NCBI GenBank assembly: GCA_903915035.1
Contig: CAIWRI010000148.1
Span: 1-44,997, forward strand
Length of the DNA: 44,997 nt
From: an uncultured Nitrosomonadales bacterium
GTDB taxonomy: Bacteria; Pseudomonadota; Gammaproteobacteria; Burkholderiales; Gallionellaceae
Direction of reading: 5' to 3'
Below, piece after piece: positions 36,235 to 43,956 of the stretch. The position numbers and the translations under genes are program-made. The notes below the pieces were generated by a model. That model ran no database searches. It worked only from the letters and a program-made list of their open reading frames with translations, and was not told where the DNA came from. Positions within the stretch are counted from its first letter, which is position 1. Each line of letters starts with the position of its first letter.

Positions 36235-36289
36235 TATAAGTAATCGTTTAAAATTGCCACTAAGCGCTGCTCAGTGGCATTAATTAATA

Positions 36290-37690
36290 TTAAAGAACCT
36301 CACCGGCATGATCTGCCAGACGGGAGCGTTCGCCGCGTAATAAAGTAATGTGACCGCCGTGCGCCCAGCCTTTGAACCTGTCCACGACATAGGTCAGTCC
36401 TGAACTGCCTTCGGACAGATAAGGCGTATCTATCTGTGCGATATTGCCCATGCAAACCACTTTGGTGCCGGGACCCGCGCGGGTAATCAGTGTTTTCATC
36501 TGCTTCGGCGTCAAATTCTGGGATTCATCAATGATGATGTATTTATTCAGGAAAGTGCGGCCCCGCATGAAATTCAGCGACTTTACCTTGATGCGTGAGC
36601 GGATAAGGTCACGTGTCGCGGCTTTGCCCCAATCGCCGGCTTCTTCATCTGTTTTAGTCAATACCTCCAGATTATCGTCCAGTGCACCCATCCACGGCGT
36701 CATTTTTTCTTCTTCAGTACCGGGCAGGAAACCAATATCCTCGCCTACCGGCACGGTTACCCGGGTGATAATGATTTCAGAATAGAGCTTGGTTTCCAGC
36801 GTCTGCACAAGTCCTGCCGCCAGTGTCAGCAAGGTCTTTCCGGTTCCCGCCTGACCCAGCAGCGTGACGAAATCAATTTCAGGATCAAGCAGCAAATTGA
36901 GCACAAAGTTTTGTTCGCGGTTGCGAGCGACGATACCCCAGACATTGTGTTTGTTGCTGGTATAGTCGATCAGCGTGCGCAGCAGCGCAGTCGTGTCAGA
37001 TTGCTCCAGTACGATGGCATAAAAAGGTTTATCAACTTCCGTATAGACAAATTGATTGATAAAAAATGCAGGACACAGGGGACCTGTGATCTGATAATAA
37101 GTATGTCCGTCCTTAATCCACGACTTCATCTCCGGGCCATGAGTATCCCAAAAGTTAACCGGTAGTTCGAGTACGCCGCCATACAGCAGGTCAGTGTCTT
37201 CCAGCACTTTGTCATTGAAATAATCCTGCGCTTCCAGTCCCAGTGCGCGCGCCTTAATGCGCATATTGATGTCTTTGCTGACCAGAATAACGGCGCGTTC
37301 GGGTTGCAGTTGTTGCAGACCGATGACTACGCCCAGTATGGCATTATCGGCTTTACCCAACTCAAGATTCTGCGGTAACTCGTGTTTGACGAAGCTGGTT
37401 TGCAGATAAAGACGTCCGGTGCTGTTTTTATGCAAATCGGACTTCAGGGCGATGCCTTCTTCAATATTACGCGGTGCATCGTTGACGATTTCATCGAGAT
37501 AACGGCTGACCTGACGTGCATTACGCGCCACTTCAGTCATGCCTTTTTTCTTGTTATCCAGTTCTTCGAGCACGAACATCGGCAGACAGATATCATGTTC
37601 TTCGAAGCGGTACAGGCTGGTCGGGTCATGCAGTAACACATTGGTGTCCAAAACAAACAGCTTGGTGTCGGGTACTTTGCGTTGGCGCAT
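36290..37690 (-). CDS. PhoH family ATPase with N-terminal PIN domain
   Basis: The 466-residue protein has an N-terminal PIN nuclease domain (LFVLDTNVLLHDPTSLYRF, then an acidic EELDNKKKG segment) and a C-terminal PhoH ATPase domain (from about 250) with Walker A GQAGTGKTLLTLAAGL and a Walker B-like IIIDESQNLTPKQMKTL. This PIN-PhoH architecture resembles toxin-antitoxin derived PhoH2 and YlaK proteins, which can act as ATP-dependent RNA helicases/RNases. It starts nine bases after the bcp gene. Its target RNA is unknown. The architecture is common in Betaproteobacteria. Confidence 0.94.
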   Translation of the reverse strand: MRQRKVPDTKLFVLDTNVLLHDPTSLYRFEEHDICLPMFVLEELDNKKKGMTEVARNARQVSRYLDEIVNDAPRNIEEGIALKSDLHKNSTGRLYLQTSFVKHELPQNLELGKADNAILGVVIGLQQLQPERAVILVSKDINMRIKARALGLEAQDYFNDKVLEDTDLLYGGVLELPVNFWDTHGPEMKSWIKDGHTYYQITGPLCPAFFINQFVYTEVDKPFYAIVLEQSDTTALLRTLIDYTSNKHNVWGIVARNREQNFVLNLLLDPEIDFVTLLGQAGTGKTLLTLAAGLVQTLETKLYSEIIITRVTVPVGEDIGFLPGTEEEKMTPWMGALDDNLEVLTKTDEEAGDWGKAATRDLIRSRIKVKSLNFMRGRTFLNKYIIIDESQNLTPKQMKTLITRAGPGTKVVCMGNIAQIDTPYLSEGSSGLTYVVDRFKGWAHGGHITLLRGERSRLADHAGEVL

Positions 37691-37699
37691 GAGTTTCCT

Positions 37700-38146
37700 T
37701 TAGTCTAGGGTTGTAATGAAATCAAATACTTGCCCGGCATGACCATCGGCCTTCAGGCCACGCCATTCATGACGTAACACACCGTTGCTGTCAAATATGA
37801 AGGTGCTGCGTTCTATGCCGCGCACCTGTTTACCATACATATTTTTTTGTTTCATTACGCCAAACAGTTCGCAGACGGTTTCATCAGGATCGGATAGCAA
37901 ATCAAAGGGAAGGGCGAATTTTTCTTTGAATTTTTCATGGGAGCTTAAGCTGTCGCGCGAAATGCCGACAATTTCGCAATTGGCTTGCGCAAATTGGGGA
38001 TAAAAATCACGGAATTGTTGAGATTCGGTGGTGCAACCCGGTGTGTTGTCTTTGGGATAAAAGAAAATCACCAGCTTTTTTCCCCGTGCGCAGGATAGTG
38101 TGAAGGTGTGTCCGCCGGTAGCGGGTAGCGTGAAATCATGGGTCAT
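37700..38146 (-). CDS. bcp: Peroxiredoxin, Bcp/PrxQ type
   Basis: The 148-residue thioredoxin-fold peroxidase has the peroxidatic Cys in FFYPKDNTPGCTTES. The second Cys five residues later found in E. coli Bcp is replaced (TTESQQF), so it either acts as a one-Cys enzyme or uses another Cys (NCEIVG, or VCELFG) as the resolving residue. It reduces hydrogen peroxide and alkyl peroxides, with thioredoxin as the usual donor. It is first in the minus-strand run and nine bases before phoH. Confidence 0.94.
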   Translation of the reverse strand: MTHDFTLPATGGHTFTLSCARGKKLVIFFYPKDNTPGCTTESQQFRDFYPQFAQANCEIVGISRDSLSSHEKFKEKFALPFDLLSDPDETVCELFGVMKQKNMYGKQVRGIERSTFIFDSNGVLRHEWRGLKADGHAGQVFDFITTLD

Positions 38147-38329
38147 GGCTTAACTTTCAAAAGGGGTGGCCTGACAATGCGTCATTCTGTCAGAATTTTC
38201 GGTCAGGTTGCAATATATTTGCTAAATAGGGATGCTTACGTTTAAATGCCAGTATCTGTCTTAAGTGATTTTAATCCCGATTTAGCATTTTGTATCTGTG
38301 CTGGTCCTATCGTAAACGCGCCGGGACTA

Positions 38330-39583
38330 TCATTCCGGCAATGAGTTGTCCGTTTTTTTTGCCAAGGGTTTTCCTATCGTCAGTGCATAGAAACGCTGCG
38401 CAAGCCGCGAAGGGTAAGCCATCACCAGCAGAGCGGTGAGAGTGATGCTGATCAACACGACCATGTAGCTGGTATCGCGGATGATTTCTCCTCCGGATAC
38501 GCCGTATTGCAGTGGCAAGGCGGCCAGCACGGCGGCGGCCAGACCCTTGGGTATCATCATGGAGGTGATGGCGGTATCGCGCAGGCTGTAACCTGGATCG
38601 CGGAATACAATACGGGTTAATACCAGGCGCATGAGGTAGATCAGCAGCACAATGGCAGCTGCGGCTAGTGCCTGATGTACCGCACTGAAATGGATGGAGA
38701 TACCCAGATAGACGAAAAAATAAGTTCTGAGCAGGAATACCGCTTCGCCATAGAATGCCATATCGATGTCGTTGAGCGGCACGATGTTGCGGTCTATACT
38801 TGGAATGCGGTGTAGCTTGAATTTCTCAAAATTAGTCAGCGTGAAACCCAGAGCCAGGGCTGCAATGGCACCTGAAAATCCCAGCCCTTCGGTCGCGCCA
38901 TACACGATAAATACGTAAGCTAAGGTGGAGGAAATGGTGTTGGGAAAATCGCGCACTCTGCCTAACACCAGCAGCCAGCCGATGCCGCCCAGTACGCCGA
39001 TCACAATTGCAAAAATCATCGCAGAGAGTACGCTGCCGACCAGCTTGCCGGGCTCAAGTCCGCCTTGTGTATAGATCTGCAACAAGGCGAAAACGCCGAT
39101 GATGCTCAGCACGTCTGTCAGGGCTGATTCCAGTATCATTACCGTAGCAGGTTTTTCGGATACCTTGAGCGCCTTGACCAGCGGTATGATGACGGCAGGT
39201 GAAGTGCTGCCCAGAATCAGGCCCAGCATGGTGGCGGGCAACAGAGTCAGGCCCAGTGCGTAGACGCTTGCCAGTGTCACGATGATGGCGGTCAGCACAA
39301 AGCAGCCGAGTGCCAGTTTGCCGGTAGTTGCCAGTGATTTGCTCAGTACGTTGATGTCCAGCGTGGTGCCGCCCTCAAACAGAATCACGACCAGCGCAAT
39401 GGTGGCAAATAATGATCCGACTTTGCCAAAATCGGCAGGCGAGACAAAACCCAGCAAGGGACCCAGCACGATACCGATAATGACCAGTACCAGTACGTCC
39501 GGAATGTTGGTGGTGCGAAATTGCAACGACAGAAAGTGTGCGAAAAATACCATTAGTCCGATGAACAGTATCGTGGTGGACAT
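38330..39583 (-). CDS. Cation:proton antiporter (CPA family)
   Basis: The 417-residue protein has about 12 predicted transmembrane helices. Recognisable antiporter elements are VLVIIGIVLGPLLGF, FEGGTTLDINVL, GSTSPAVIIPLV and the acidic ion-binding region ESALTDVLSIIGVF, where Asp would be essential. It resembles NhaP-like Na+/H+ or K+/H+ antiporters and lacks a C-terminal nucleotide-binding TrkA domain. It exchanges monovalent cations for protons to control pH and salt. It lies 81 bp downstream of mogA on the same strand; a functional link to molybdenum cofactor synthesis is not obvious. Confidence 0.9.
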   Translation of the reverse strand: MSTTILFIGLMVFFAHFLSLQFRTTNIPDVLVLVIIGIVLGPLLGFVSPADFGKVGSLFATIALVVILFEGGTTLDINVLSKSLATTGKLALGCFVLTAIIVTLASVYALGLTLLPATMLGLILGSTSPAVIIPLVKALKVSEKPATVMILESALTDVLSIIGVFALLQIYTQGGLEPGKLVGSVLSAMIFAIVIGVLGGIGWLLVLGRVRDFPNTISSTLAYVFIVYGATEGLGFSGAIAALALGFTLTNFEKFKLHRIPSIDRNIVPLNDIDMAFYGEAVFLLRTYFFVYLGISIHFSAVHQALAAAAIVLLIYLMRLVLTRIVFRDPGYSLRDTAITSMMIPKGLAAAVLAALPLQYGVSGGEIIRDTSYMVVLISITLTALLVMAYPSRLAQRFYALTIGKPLAKKTDNSLPE

Positions 39584-39664
39584 ATGTTCCCTTTTATTTG
39601 GCCTGCGGCGGATTATACCCGATGCATATTTCAGAAAAACTATTGCAGGGAAGTATCTGTGGAT

Positions 39665-40207
39665 TTATGGCCGGCGGGCTTTCGCATGTGCCGGACGAAA
39701 GGTCTTGCATTGCTCAGGGTCGGATTCAAGATATTCGCCTTCAATCAGATCAATGCAATAGGGAATGGCGGGGAAGACCGCGTTCAGACAATCGTCAATT
39801 GCCGAGGGTTTGCCGGGCAGGTTGACGATCAAACTTTTGCCGCGTATGCCGGCAGTTTGACGCGATAAAATGGCGGTGGGCACAAATTGGAGTGAGGCGG
39901 CTCGCATTAACTCACCGAATCCGGGCAGCATTTTCTCGCATACGGCCATCGTGGCCTCGGGCGTCACATCGCGCAGCGCGGGGCCGGTTCCACCTGTGGT
40001 GACCACCAGAGCGCAACCTTCCGCATCGCATAGTCCGATCAGTGCAGCTTCAATCAGATGTTGTTCATCGGGTACGATCCGCGCGACAGCTTGCCAGGGG
40101 CAGCTTAAAACGCGTTCAAACCAGGCGCGCATGGCAGGGCTGCCCAGATCTTCATATTCGCCGCGACTGGCTCTGTCCGAAATGGTTAAAATACCGATGC
40201 GTACCAT
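39665..40207 (-). CDS. mogA: Molybdopterin adenylyltransferase
   Basis: MogA activates molybdopterin by adenylation before MoeA inserts molybdate. The 180-residue protein has the MoCF-binding motifs ILTISDRASRGEYEDLGSP, VVTTGGTGPALRDVTPEAT and the late IVNLPGKPSAIDDCL, with conserved acidic residues. Length suits MogA; MoaB is a close alternative name. It starts three bases after moeA ends, and the two act in consecutive steps, so they form an operon. The C terminus (RPAHAKARRP) is basic and probably unstructured. Confidence 0.93.
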   Translation of the reverse strand: MVRIGILTISDRASRGEYEDLGSPAMRAWFERVLSCPWQAVARIVPDEQHLIEAALIGLCDAEGCALVVTTGGTGPALRDVTPEATMAVCEKMLPGFGELMRAASLQFVPTAILSRQTAGIRGKSLIVNLPGKPSAIDDCLNAVFPAIPYCIDLIEGEYLESDPEQCKTFRPAHAKARRP

Positions 40208-40210
40208 AGT

Positions 40211-41458
40211 TTATTCCCTGAAATTGATATCATTTTGAAAGGCGGTGCCGTCCAGCAATTGTACCGTCACCTGAGAGCCTGCGGCTAATCCTGTGCAGTC
40301 CGCCGGCATTACCATCAAACCATCCGCGCGCGCCATGGATAAAAGCACACCGCTGCTTTGGGTGCCGGTGGAGCTGGCAATGAAACCTGTCTCATCCTGC
40401 GTCAGTTGCACGCGGATAAATTCGGTGCGGCCCGGTCGCATTTTGACAGCATGCGCCAGACGTGCGGTGACGGTGCGGCGAAACAGTCGCTGATGACCCA
40501 TCATGCAGCGCAGGGCGGGGGCGACAAATTCTTCGAAGCAGACCATGCTGGAAACCGGATTGCCGGGCAGTCCGAAGACCAGCGCATCCGAGGCCGCATG
40601 CCTGACACCGAAGGCCAGCGGGTGGCCGGGTTTCATCGCCACGCGCCAGAATTTCATGCTGACACCGAGCTTTTCGATAGTGGGTCGTACATAGTCATGC
40701 ACACCGACTGAAGTGCCGCCGGAGACCAGTAGCACGTCATATTCCAGCCCTGTTTTGAGGAAGGCTTCAAGCTCAGCCGGATCATCGCGCGCGATACCCA
40801 ATAGCACCGGCTCAATGCCGAGTGCCTGTACCTGCGCCATCAGCGCATAGGTGTTTGAATCGGGAATTTTATCCGGATTAGGTGGTGCATTGATCGCTTC
40901 GAGTTCATTGCCGGTGGATAAAATCGCGACGCTGGGGCGGCGGTAGACCTGCATCTTTGCGGCTTTGACGGTTGCCAGTATGCCGATCACGCCCGGCGTG
41001 ATCTCAGCGCCTGCCTTTAACACAACATCGCCATTGTGCATCTGCTCGCCTTTTGGGCGCACATCGTGTCCGGATTTTACACTGACAATCATTTGCACCG
41101 TGTCAGCCGATAATTCCAGCGTATCTTCCACGCGGATGACTGCGTCCGCACCCTGTGGCATCGGTGCGCCGGTCATGATGCGTGAACACTGCCCTGTCTT
41201 TAAGGGCAGTGTCGGCATGTCGCCGGCCTTGATATCTTCGATGATTTGCAGCGTAACGGGTAATGTTGCCAGATCGCGGCTATGCACGGCAAAACCATCC
41301 ATTGCGGACACATCGTAAGGCGGCAAGTCGCGATTGGCATAAATATCCTCTGCCAGTACGCGCCAAAGCGACTGTTCCAGTGCAACCTGTTCTGTATCCA
41401 GTGTGCTTATTGCTTCGAAAATGATGCGCTGTGCGCTGCTGATCTTCAGGTGTTCCAT
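40211..41458 (-). CDS. moeA: Molybdopterin molybdenumtransferase
   Basis: MoeA transfers molybdate to adenylated molybdopterin to make the molybdenum cofactor. The 415-residue protein contains DLPPYDVSAMDGFAVH, the central GAPMPQGADAVIRVEDT, the MogA-like VLLVSGGTSVGVHDYVRP and FGLPGNPVSSMVCFEEFV, followed by the C-terminal beta-barrel domain (MRPGRTEFIRVQL). It is first in the moeA-mogA operon. About 230 bp upstream, on the same strand, is a small gene of unknown function. Need for the cofactor implies molybdoenzymes elsewhere in the genome (for example nitrate or sulfite oxidoreductases). Confidence 0.95.
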   Translation of the reverse strand: MEHLKISSAQRIIFEAISTLDTEQVALEQSLWRVLAEDIYANRDLPPYDVSAMDGFAVHSRDLATLPVTLQIIEDIKAGDMPTLPLKTGQCSRIMTGAPMPQGADAVIRVEDTLELSADTVQMIVSVKSGHDVRPKGEQMHNGDVVLKAGAEITPGVIGILATVKAAKMQVYRRPSVAILSTGNELEAINAPPNPDKIPDSNTYALMAQVQALGIEPVLLGIARDDPAELEAFLKTGLEYDVLLVSGGTSVGVHDYVRPTIEKLGVSMKFWRVAMKPGHPLAFGVRHAASDALVFGLPGNPVSSMVCFEEFVAPALRCMMGHQRLFRRTVTARLAHAVKMRPGRTEFIRVQLTQDETGFIASSTGTQSSGVLLSMARADGLMVMPADCTGLAAGSQVTVQLLDGTAFQNDINFRE

Positions 41459-41687
41459 GGTTATCCTTTAATATTGCCGCAGCTTTCTTAACCTGCGCTT
41501 TCTTGCGGGTCATTCAAGTCACCGGAACGGCATCGACAATATTAGCACACTGTCAAATTTTCTCTACTGCAAACCGGCTGTTCGTCAAAGCGTGGTTTGA
41601 GACTGAGCTGACCGTTGTGGTGTCGGAATGACTGCTGCACTTCTGACTGTCAATCCACCGGAAGTTTGAAATTTAAATCATCCGTGG

Positions 41688-41891
41688 TCACTTGCTCTCG
41701 CTGACGCCCGGCATTTCCACCCGGGGAGCGTCCCGTAACCCGCTTTGCAGATGGGGTTGTTCGGAGGCGACCGGGAAGGTGAAAACAAAATTCTCAGCCG
41801 GCGAGGGGCATGTTCCGGCGGCACGGCGCGGGTAATCTGTAGCGGGCAATTGTGGTCTGTCTTTTTCAATAATGCGTTGACGTGTCAGCAT
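41688..41891 (-). CDS. Small orphan gene with its own promoter, product unknown
   Basis: A 67-codon frame starts with ATG at 41891, preceded by a perfect AAAGGAG (41899-41905) at 7-base spacing and a good promoter at 41918-41945. This expression signal set is better than for many real genes in the window. The peptide (MLTRQRIIEKDRPQLPATDY then a Pro-rich middle) has no signal peptide or membrane helix and no family that I recognise. It is Pro/Arg rich, and a second minus-strand frame overlaps it, so a non-coding or degenerate origin is possible. It points toward moeA. Confidence 0.4.
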   Translation of the reverse strand: MLTRQRIIEKDRPQLPATDYPRRAAGTCPSPAENFVFTFPVASEQPHLQSGLRDAPRVEMPGVSESK

Positions 41892-41917
41892 GGGCGAACT
41901 CCTTTACGGGTTCGTCA

Positions 41918-41953
41918 TTTATATCAACTGTGCCATTTCTGCCAAATTTGGCA
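41918..41953 (-). promoter_or_regulatory. Promoter with palindromic operator for the small orphan gene
   Basis: On the minus strand TTGGCA (41945-41940) and TATAAA (41923-41918) are 16 bp apart. The -35 lies inside the perfect 14-bp palindrome TGCCAAATTTGGCA (41940-41953). A further TGCCA at 41931-41935 repeats the half-site. A repressor or activator site is likely. Confidence 0.55.
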
Positions 41954-42297
41954 CGATTTAATTGCTAGCTGATTACTAGGGATTGCCCTATAAAACCACT
42001 AAGAATTTTCCAATAGTAATGCCCGTTATTTGCTGATATAGTGGGTAAACAGAAATTGGATAGTCGTCACATGAAACAAGGTGCCAACGGAACTTCAGCT
42101 GATGCTAAAAATTTCAGATATGCCACCTACAGTTTTCAACACGTCACAAGTCTGAGTTAGCTGAATATGCAGGAGGGTTTGACGTATAAATCCCTCATGA
42201 GCAAGTAAAATGTCATAGTTACTGTAGTTCAAAACAGTTTATACAAATGCTCTCCTGCATACATTAGAAAATTTCTGTCTACTTAACGTTAGGCATC
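41954..42297. other. Gene-free interval with long-range inverted repeat and integron-like core site
   Basis: No convincing gene is found (a 29-codon frame at 42071-42160 has no ribosome binding site). A perfect 10-bp inverted repeat, TATGCAGGAG (42166-42175) and CTCCTGCATA (42252-42261), spans 76 bp of spacer. The string AACGTTAGGC with the core GTTAGGC at 42288-42294 ends three bases before an ATG. GTTAGGC fits the integron core consensus GTTRRRY. Confidence 0.4.
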
Positions 42298-43809
42298 ATG
42301 CTAAATCGAAGCGGAGCGAACGTAGCAATGAAAAAATTTGACCTAAACATCGACAGGATGCTTGAAAACTGGGATGCATTCCATGCTATTCGGGAAATCA
42401 TTGCCAACGCGCTAGACGAGCAGATATTGACTGATACACGGGAAATTAATATCTCCCGCGACATCGATGGCCAGTGGAGCATCAGGGACTTCGGCCGCGG
42501 CCTCCGGCACGAGCACTTCACGATGAACGAGAATCAGGAAAAGCTCAACCATCCTGGTCTTATCGGAAAATTCGGCGTGGGCTTGAAGGACGCCCTAGCC
42601 ACATTCGACCGCTTGGGCATAGAAGCCCGCATCCGCTCCAAGTTCTGCGATGTATCCTTCGACCGCTCCGAGAAGCACGACTTCTCCGATGTCATAACTT
42701 TGCATGCCTGCATCTCCGATCCGTCCGAACCGGCATTTGTCGGGACCGAATTCATCCTGAAAAGTTGCTCAGACGAAGATATCGAGAAAGCGAAAGGACT
42801 GTTCCTGCTGTTCTCCGGCGAGGAGATGTTTGAGAAGACCCAATACGGGGAAGTTCTGAAGAAAACGGGCAACGCCTCCTACATCTACATCAACGGCATC
42901 CGCGTCGCCGAAGAGGAGAATTTCCTGTTCTCCTACAACATCACTTCGCTAACGGCCGCTATCAAAAAAGCACTCAATCGTGAGAGGACTAATGTCGGTC
43001 GATCCGCCTATTCCGACCGCGTGAAGTCGATCCTGCTCGCCTCATCGTCGGAAGCCGTCGCCAGAGTTCTCGTCGACGACCTTGGTAACTTCGGGAGCGG
43101 TACGCTGCACGACGAAATGAAGTGGACGGACGTCTCCGTGCATGCCTCGAAGATCACCAACGCTTCGGGAAATGTTCTGTTCCTGACGGACGAGGAAATC
43201 ATGAACGCTCCGCGTTTCGTCGAGGAGGCTCGGGCGACCGGTCGGCAGATTATAACTATCCCTAATACCGTCAAAGAGAAGTTGTCTGGACAGGTCGATT
43301 CGGAAGGCAATGCGATTCAGGATTTGAGTAATTTCGTTTCCGAGTGGAACGACTGCTTCGAGTTCAAATTTGTTCCACACGAAAAGCTTACGCAGGCAGA
43401 GCGGTCGATCTTCGACATGACAGGAAGGATTGCCGACCTCGTCGGCGGGCTCCCATCGAGGGTTCAGACGGTAAAAATTTCGGAGACAATGCGACCCGAG
43501 ACGGGAAGCTTCTCCGAAGCTCGCGGGCTCTGGACCAGCTCGGAAATCATCGTTAAGCGCAGCGAACTTGCTTCCGTAGATAGATATGCCTCCACCCTGC
43601 TCCACGAGATCGGCCACGCTCGAAGCGGCGAAACCGACATTACCATCGGTTTCGAGCAAGAATTGACTTCGCTTCTCGGGATGGTCGCGTCTAAAGCAAT
43701 GCTTAAAGCTTCCGCCGACACAGAATCGCAGCAAATAGCTAACCGAAACCCTGCTCCAGTGAAGAAAGCGGGGTTCTGGGTTAGGTTGTTCGGAAATCCT
43801 TCAAGGTGA
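42298..43809 (+). CDS. GHKL (Hsp90-like) ATPase fused to a HEXXH metallopeptidase-like domain
   Basis: The 503-residue protein has an N-terminal GHKL ATP-binding fold: N box REIIANALDE (E33, N37, D40), G1 box RDFGRG (D64, G66, G68) and G2 box IGKFGVGLKDAL (G90-G95). A central region of about 200 residues has no motif that I can name. Near the C terminus is LLHEIGHARSGETD (H436, E437, H440) with acidic residues 13-19 positions later (FEQE), the zinc-protease HEXXH arrangement. There is no signal peptide, so it is cytosolic. The start may instead be ATG 42328 (MKKFDLNI). Codon choice is more GC-rich than flanking genes. GHKL-protease fusions suggest a regulatory or defence role, but none is shown here. 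Confidence 0.8.
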   Translation: MLNRSGANVAMKKFDLNIDRMLENWDAFHAIREIIANALDEQILTDTREINISRDIDGQWSIRDFGRGLRHEHFTMNENQEKLNHPGLIGKFGVGLKDALATFDRLGIEARIRSKFCDVSFDRSEKHDFSDVITLHACISDPSEPAFVGTEFILKSCSDEDIEKAKGLFLLFSGEEMFEKTQYGEVLKKTGNASYIYINGIRVAEEENFLFSYNITSLTAAIKKALNRERTNVGRSAYSDRVKSILLASSSEAVARVLVDDLGNFGSGTLHDEMKWTDVSVHASKITNASGNVLFLTDEEIMNAPRFVEEARATGRQIITIPNTVKEKLSGQVDSEGNAIQDLSNFVSEWNDCFEFKFVPHEKLTQAERSIFDMTGRIADLVGGLPSRVQTVKISETMRPETGSFSEARGLWTSSEIIVKRSELASVDRYASTLLHEIGHARSGETDITIGFEQELTSLLGMVASKAMLKASADTESQQIANRNPAPVKKAGFWVRLFGNPSR

Positions 43810-43871
43810 CGTTTAGCCTACGAATTTAACTGAGTAGTCAGGGTCAGGTCTAACATTCCAACATTCAATCA

Positions 43872-43910
43872 GGTTCAAGGTAAAAAGCAGGTGCAAGGAG
43901 CAAGGTTCAA
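43872..43910. repeat. Single heptamer arm (GGTNCAA units)
   Basis: Units GGTTCAA (43872-43878), GGTGCAA (43890-43896), GGAGCAA (43897-43903) and GGTTCAA (43904-43910) are interrupted by an 11-base segment. GGTGCAA is the complement of the TTGCACC unit inside the ABC gene. No complementary arm follows. Confidence 0.65.
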
Positions 43911-43920
43911 GCGGGACATA

Positions 43921-43956
43921 GACCTCAGTGCCGGAATGGACCCCAGTGCCGGAATG
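43921..43956. repeat. 18-bp tandem direct repeat
   Basis: Two adjacent 18-bp units (43921-43938, 43939-43956) differ at one position. Each contains CAGTGCCGGAATG. They encode the duplicated FRH at the C terminus of the ADP-ribosylglycohydrolase, and the single difference (TGG against TGA on the minus strand) decides which copy carries the stop. Confidence 0.85.

Noticed and set aside
41949..41967. Sigma-54 like promoter (TTGGCACG ... TTGCT)
   Set aside because: GG and GC elements are separated by 12 bases rather than the strict 10, so it is unlikely to function.
42071..42160. 29-codon frame upstream of the GHKL gene
   Set aside because: No ribosome binding site and no similarity recognised; too short to support.
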